A stretch of 64,000 nt of DNA, from NCBI GenBank assembly GCA_030077755.1, contig JAQJZZ010000015.1, positions 2,294,001 to 2,358,000 on the forward strand, read 5' to 3'. The position numbers and the translations under genes were made by a program. Source of the DNA: Filosporella fistucella. Its lineage: Eukaryota > Ascomycota > Leotiomycetes > Helotiales. The notes beneath the pieces are model-generated. The model was not told the DNA's origin, did not search any database, and worked only from the letters and a program-made list of their open reading frames with translations. Shown here in pieces: positions 59,931 through 64,000 of this stretch; within the stretch, counting starts at the first letter, position 1, and each line of letters begins with the position of its first letter.

Positions 59931-62301
59931 TAGCGGCGACTATTTTAAATCACACCAAATTAGCTAGCTATCTTTAGGCCTAAGCGATGCTATATTAATA
60001 TTTAATTTAGCCCTAAGTAAGAGCCACTCTTTAAGATAGCGGGAGAATTAAAAGCTTTATAAGCGCCATCCTTACGCGGTAATTAAAAAATTACCTTAAT
60101 AGTCAAAAATTGCAAAGGATACTAATATAATACCCCTTATTTACTTTTATATGGGATCTATTAGCTCGCGTTGCCTTAATATATAGGATGAGGCCGACTT
60201 TAATTATAGATAAACGGGAGAGCCGAAGCTTTATAAGCGCTCTAGATCGGTGTTTTTAGACCTCTTTTAAATAGGATTGGGAGATATCTTAACCGCACCT
60301 TAGGCAAGGTTTTAGGACACCTTTCTTATAATTACAACTCCATAGAGGGTTTAATATTAGATTTGCTTTAATAAATTAAAGTAAAAAGGTAATAAGAGAC
60401 TAGGATTGGACTAGTAACCTATTATGAGATATATTAAAGTAAACCTTAAGAAAGCCCTTAAAAGAAAAACCCTTAAAAATAAAATAAAGCCCTTAGAATT
60501 CCCCTTAGTTTTAAATGGTCGCTATCTCAAATCTTAAGGAAAAGCAGCTATGGCTAGCAATTACCCCCTATTAAGACTTAAAAAAGGTAATAATCTTTAT
60601 AATTAATTTAAAATACATTTATTCCAGCTCGAAAAATAGAGTATTTTCCCTTAAATAATTAATATTCCCTACTGGCTTCTTAATATACCGCTTATTAAAG
60701 TATAAATATAATATTTAAAAAGTGCCCGGGCACCTCCTTTATAGCTATAATAACTTAATAAGTTTAATGAGCTTTTATTATAAAAGTAAATAGCCAAAGC
60801 CTATAATAGCTAGCCATTAATTAAAGACATACTTTCTTTATTAAAGGAGATATCCTTAAAATTTATATTAATAACCCTTTAAGAGTTTTACGTTTATTAG
60901 AGAAACTTTAGTAATAATAATATTCCTAACCCTAGATAGGTTTCTCTTATATTCTCGCATAGATTTATAAAAAGGCACTTTCCTTAGCGAAAGCCGAAGA
61001 TATATGTAATATAGGATAAGCTATTAAAACAAGTATAATATAGAAAAAAGAAGCTATTAAGCCCTTTATAAAAACTCTTAATATATATTAACTAGGGTAA
61101 TATACCGCTATCTGGATATATAAAGCACGCCCTATATAGCTTAGATAACCCGTGGAAGGCACTTTATAGAAATAGAGGCTTAATATACTTTTGATCCCTT
61201 AACCCATAATTCGGCATTAGCTAAAAAGATCCTTATAAAACTCTTTGTAATAATAAAAATGAATAATATTATTAAAATAAGCAAAGAAATATAAGGAAAA
61301 CATTTAAACTAATAGCGCTACTAGTGCTTATAGACATTTACCTGTTTACGTAGAGCCCTATTACTTAATACCTTATTATTTTATATATATATTTGAATTT
61401 GAGGTTCTCGTTTAAGGTTATTGACCTATTTATATCCTAACCACTAGTATATAAGTCGAAGTTATTAAAGGAAGGAAGGAAGGAAGGAAGGACGGAAAAT
61501 GGGATCTGAGAAGTATAAAAGATAATTAGCCAACTAATTCTTTTAAACCAACTAACCGTGGAAGAAATGATATTAGGTCTAAGACTAAGCGAGGACGTGT
61601 CGGCCTTAGGCGAGTATAAAAACCTTATGCGTAATTATTATGAGATTATTATAATAAAGTGGCACTTAACTTATATGATTGCCCTAATTCGATTGCTCTA
61701 AGAGAGCGCTAAATGATGACGACGATATTAAATAGCGACGATAATTATTAATAAAAGAGTAAGACTTAATAAGAAGTTAAAAAAGGGATAAAAGATATAT
61801 TAGATAGCAAAACTTAGCTCTAATAAAAGGCCAAAAGTATTTATCTTCGAGTATTATTATACCCCATAATTGTAAAAATCTTAATCTATTATTAGCGCAT
61901 CTTTTTATTACCTACCTTAATAATAGACCTTTATAATTAAGGATAGCAATAGCGATAAGGGTATCTAAGGAAGGATTGTTATCGCTATAGGCCACTATAA
62001 AAGAGGTGGGTAAAAAGTTATAAAGAAAATAGGAAAGATATTAAGTTTAAGAGATTAAAAGGAATGGGAGGGTTTATATACGCTATGAGAAGCCATGTGA
62101 GCCTAGAATTGAGAGTAAATAGCCAATTGTTTACTATTTTTTAAAAGCAAATTTCTAAGGAAGGTCACGGGATATTTTCTTTTTAGGTTCTAATATTAGG
62201 GATCACTTTATTCTTTTAAGCATTTCCTTATAATTAGAGTTATTTGGGCCTATTTTAAAAGACTTAAACGTACTCGTTTAATAAAACTAGGTGGGGGCGA
62301 G
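59931..62301 (+). other. Long 3' region of the element between integrase and 3' LTR
   Basis: About 2.37 kb with no protein I recognise. It contains a direct repeat AAGCTTTATAAGCGC (60052-60066 and 60226-60240), a (GGAA)n microsatellite (about 61468-61493) and a purine-rich tract (62291-62301, GTGGGGGCGAG) just before the 3' LTR, the expected polypurine tract. It may be a decayed extra ORF or a noncoding leader. Confidence 0.6.
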
Positions 62302-62500
62302 TATAAAAGGGCTCTAAAATTAGTGTTTATTATACTAGTCACGTAGGGCACGTATTCGGCTATTTTCTAGTATTTTGTCATATCATTCTAGGGCTCGACC
62401 TTCTATATTTATAGACTTAGATAATAATGCCATAATTACTAAAGACCACCAGCTGCTTACCCTTTTTTTATTATTTGTATTATTTGTGGTTCTATTTACA
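62302..62500 (+). repeat. 3' LTR
   Basis: 199 bp, ending in CA, aligned to the 5' LTR without gaps. Its start reads TA instead of TG, again a transition. Confidence 0.95.
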
Positions 62501-64000
62501 ATATGAGCGTTGAAAATTGTTTCCATAACCCCTGCTAAAATCCATTGATAGCAGAAAATATCTATCTAATTGTCCGCTAGCTCCGACCTAAAGGTCAGTT
62601 ATTATTATGGCAGTGTAATTCAAGAATCTCCAACGAAGAAGGTTCATGGACGTTCCAACCCTCTTGGAAACTCAAAGGGGGAGATAATAGACTGTTCGCG
62701 CTCCATCGCACTACAAATTAAGTATCACTTAGGTACCAAACGATTATTCCCAAAATTCACTCAAAAATCTGTGACCCTGGCTAATTATTTCAAAATACTT
62801 GTCTACCCAGAATCATGTACCCTTCCAGCCTCTTATTTGTCCTCAAATTCCTGCTGCAATTACCGCTGTTCATGCCTCGATGCTTCGTCGCTGCTGGTAC
62901 TGGGAGTAAAGCTGCGATTGTGCCAAAAATGAGGCTCGGGCACAAATCTTGTTCGTTGGCCAAGGCAAACAGATTTAAGGTGGAAGGCTTGCAGTGTCAG
63001 AAATATAACGTACATTGAACACGTTTTGAGGAAATACCTAGAGACCCACCGTGAGAGGTGTATTACTAATAGCTTGTTAGCTGCGGAAACCTTTTCAAAG
63101 CATTGTTCCTGGGTACACCGCCATTCAGCTACCAATAGGTCTGCATATCTTTCAAACTCCGTTAAATGTACTTTGCGAGAGCTGGAACGAGATATAAGCC
63201 TCATGAATTGAGCTTCTGGAATGAGACAGAGGCTGCAATCGTAGGGATCGCCTTCGCGTCTCGATGCTGGTGAAAACGTGTAGAAGTTATGACTTAGCTA
63301 GCCTTGTCCTGAGCTTGCTCCAACTTCGGACAAGGGCGTGAGTTTGTGATTTCCTATCAATCATGGTCCTCAGAGAATTCCCTCAACCAGCCACTAAGCC
63401 GCCGAACATCCTAAGCCCGCTACTCCTCTATACATGTGTTTCGGTGGTCATTTGTTTGTGCATGCTTGATCGTTCATTCGGACGGAAATTTGGATGTCGG
63501 TCTGCAGATGAGGCTTCTTGGTTCCGTCGTGCCGAACCGTCTCCGCGCCCCTTTCGATCTCGAATAGTTTGTGAATACTGGAAACCTTGTAGTGGATGTT
63601 GTTAGACTGGTCGGAGGATAGATGGGGTATATCTGTCCAGGAGCCATCGTTTTCGCTGATAAAAGCAAGATGAGAGGAAGATAGACACATATTAACTTTG
63701 AAAAGTCCACCCTTAATCAGTCAATAAGGTGCCATGCAAATATATCGTTAGATTAATGTGCTCATAGTGAGGTAAGAAAATGGATTGTGGTTACGGAGCA
63801 AGCTCTGTCTACTTGGCCCATAATATTTGTGACTACGGAAGAGGAGGAAGCAGACCAATCAGGAAACGTTTATGCTTTGGTTCTGGAAGAGCCTCTATCT
63901 ATCTCGCAGAGTCGTGACAGTTCCTGCCAAAAGGTAGAAGTCTCCAATGAGGAAGAAATCTGTTTGCGGGACCGGACGCAATCGAAACCATTTTTCTTCT
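62501..64000. other. Right-end flank, no supported gene
   Basis: Composition returns to normal immediately after the element. Frames at 62860-63204 (-), 62570-62932 (+), 63363-63605 (+) and 63448-63710 (-) overlap one another and resemble no family I know. A gene running off the right edge is possible but I cannot show one. Confidence 0.45.

Larger units (their letters stand above)
53013..62500 (+). mobile_element. Ty3/Gypsy LTR retrotransposon, full length, inactivated by RIP
   Basis: The element is 9488 bp, bounded by two 199-bp direct LTRs. It has a primer-binding-site-like sequence right after the 5' LTR and a purine-rich tract before the 3' LTR. Gag-, protease-, RT/RNase H- and integrase-like segments follow in that order, the Ty3/Gypsy order. 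The whole interior is extremely AT- and TpA-rich, and coding frames are broken by many TAG/TAA codons, mostly at positions expected to be Gln or Trp. A 4-bp direct repeat ATAT flanks it (53009-53012 and 62501-62504). The strand is set by the direction of RT and integrase. No active copy is expected here. Confidence 0.95.

Overview
The window is nuclear DNA of a filamentous ascomycete (Pezizomycotina). Genes carry many short introns (mostly 44-165 nt) with GT-AG ends and CTAAC/CTAAT-type branch sites. Zn2Cys6 regulators, a Dal5-type transporter, a VIB-1/XprG-like NDT80 factor and a repeat-induced-point-mutation (RIP) scarred retrotransposon are all typical of this group. A Leotiomycete-like plant-associated fungus is my guess from gene content, not something the sequence proves. 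Gene models below were built by hand from splice signals, reading phase and family fit; every multi-exon model sums to a whole number of codons.

Region 1 (1-14765) looks like a catabolic or detoxification cluster. It holds a Zn2Cys6 regulator (cut by the left edge), a Baeyer-Villiger monooxygenase, a Dal5-type MFS transporter, an HSL-type alpha/beta-hydrolase, a phenolic acid decarboxylase and a GH78 alpha-L-rhamnosidase. Two divergent promoters serve regulator/BVMO and transporter/esterase. Together the enzymes could remove rhamnose from plant glycosides, turn ketones into esters, hydrolyse the esters and decarboxylate hydroxycinnamates.

Region 2 (14962-23839) has a CorA-like membrane protein, a small two-TM protein, about 3.5 kb without a convincing gene, and an NDT80/PhoG transcription factor of the VIB-1/XprG type. 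Region 3 (23840-38439) is a 14.6 kb gene-poor stretch upstream of that factor. It has normal base composition and scattered microsatellites, unlike the AT-rich transposon.

Region 4 (38440-52626) returns to ordinary gene density: an LRR/F-box-like protein, a pisatin-demethylase-like P450 with two GC-AG introns, ALG10 glucosyltransferase, a small hydrophilic protein, a short-chain dehydrogenase, a second Zn2Cys6 regulator and a Cys-rich hypothetical protein.

Region 5 (53013-62500) is a complete 9.5 kb Ty3/Gypsy element with 199-bp LTRs. It is heavily mutated by RIP, is AT-rich and has lost catalytic residues in protease, reverse transcriptase and integrase. The last 1.5 kb (62501-64000) is normal-composition sequence in which I see no gene I can support.
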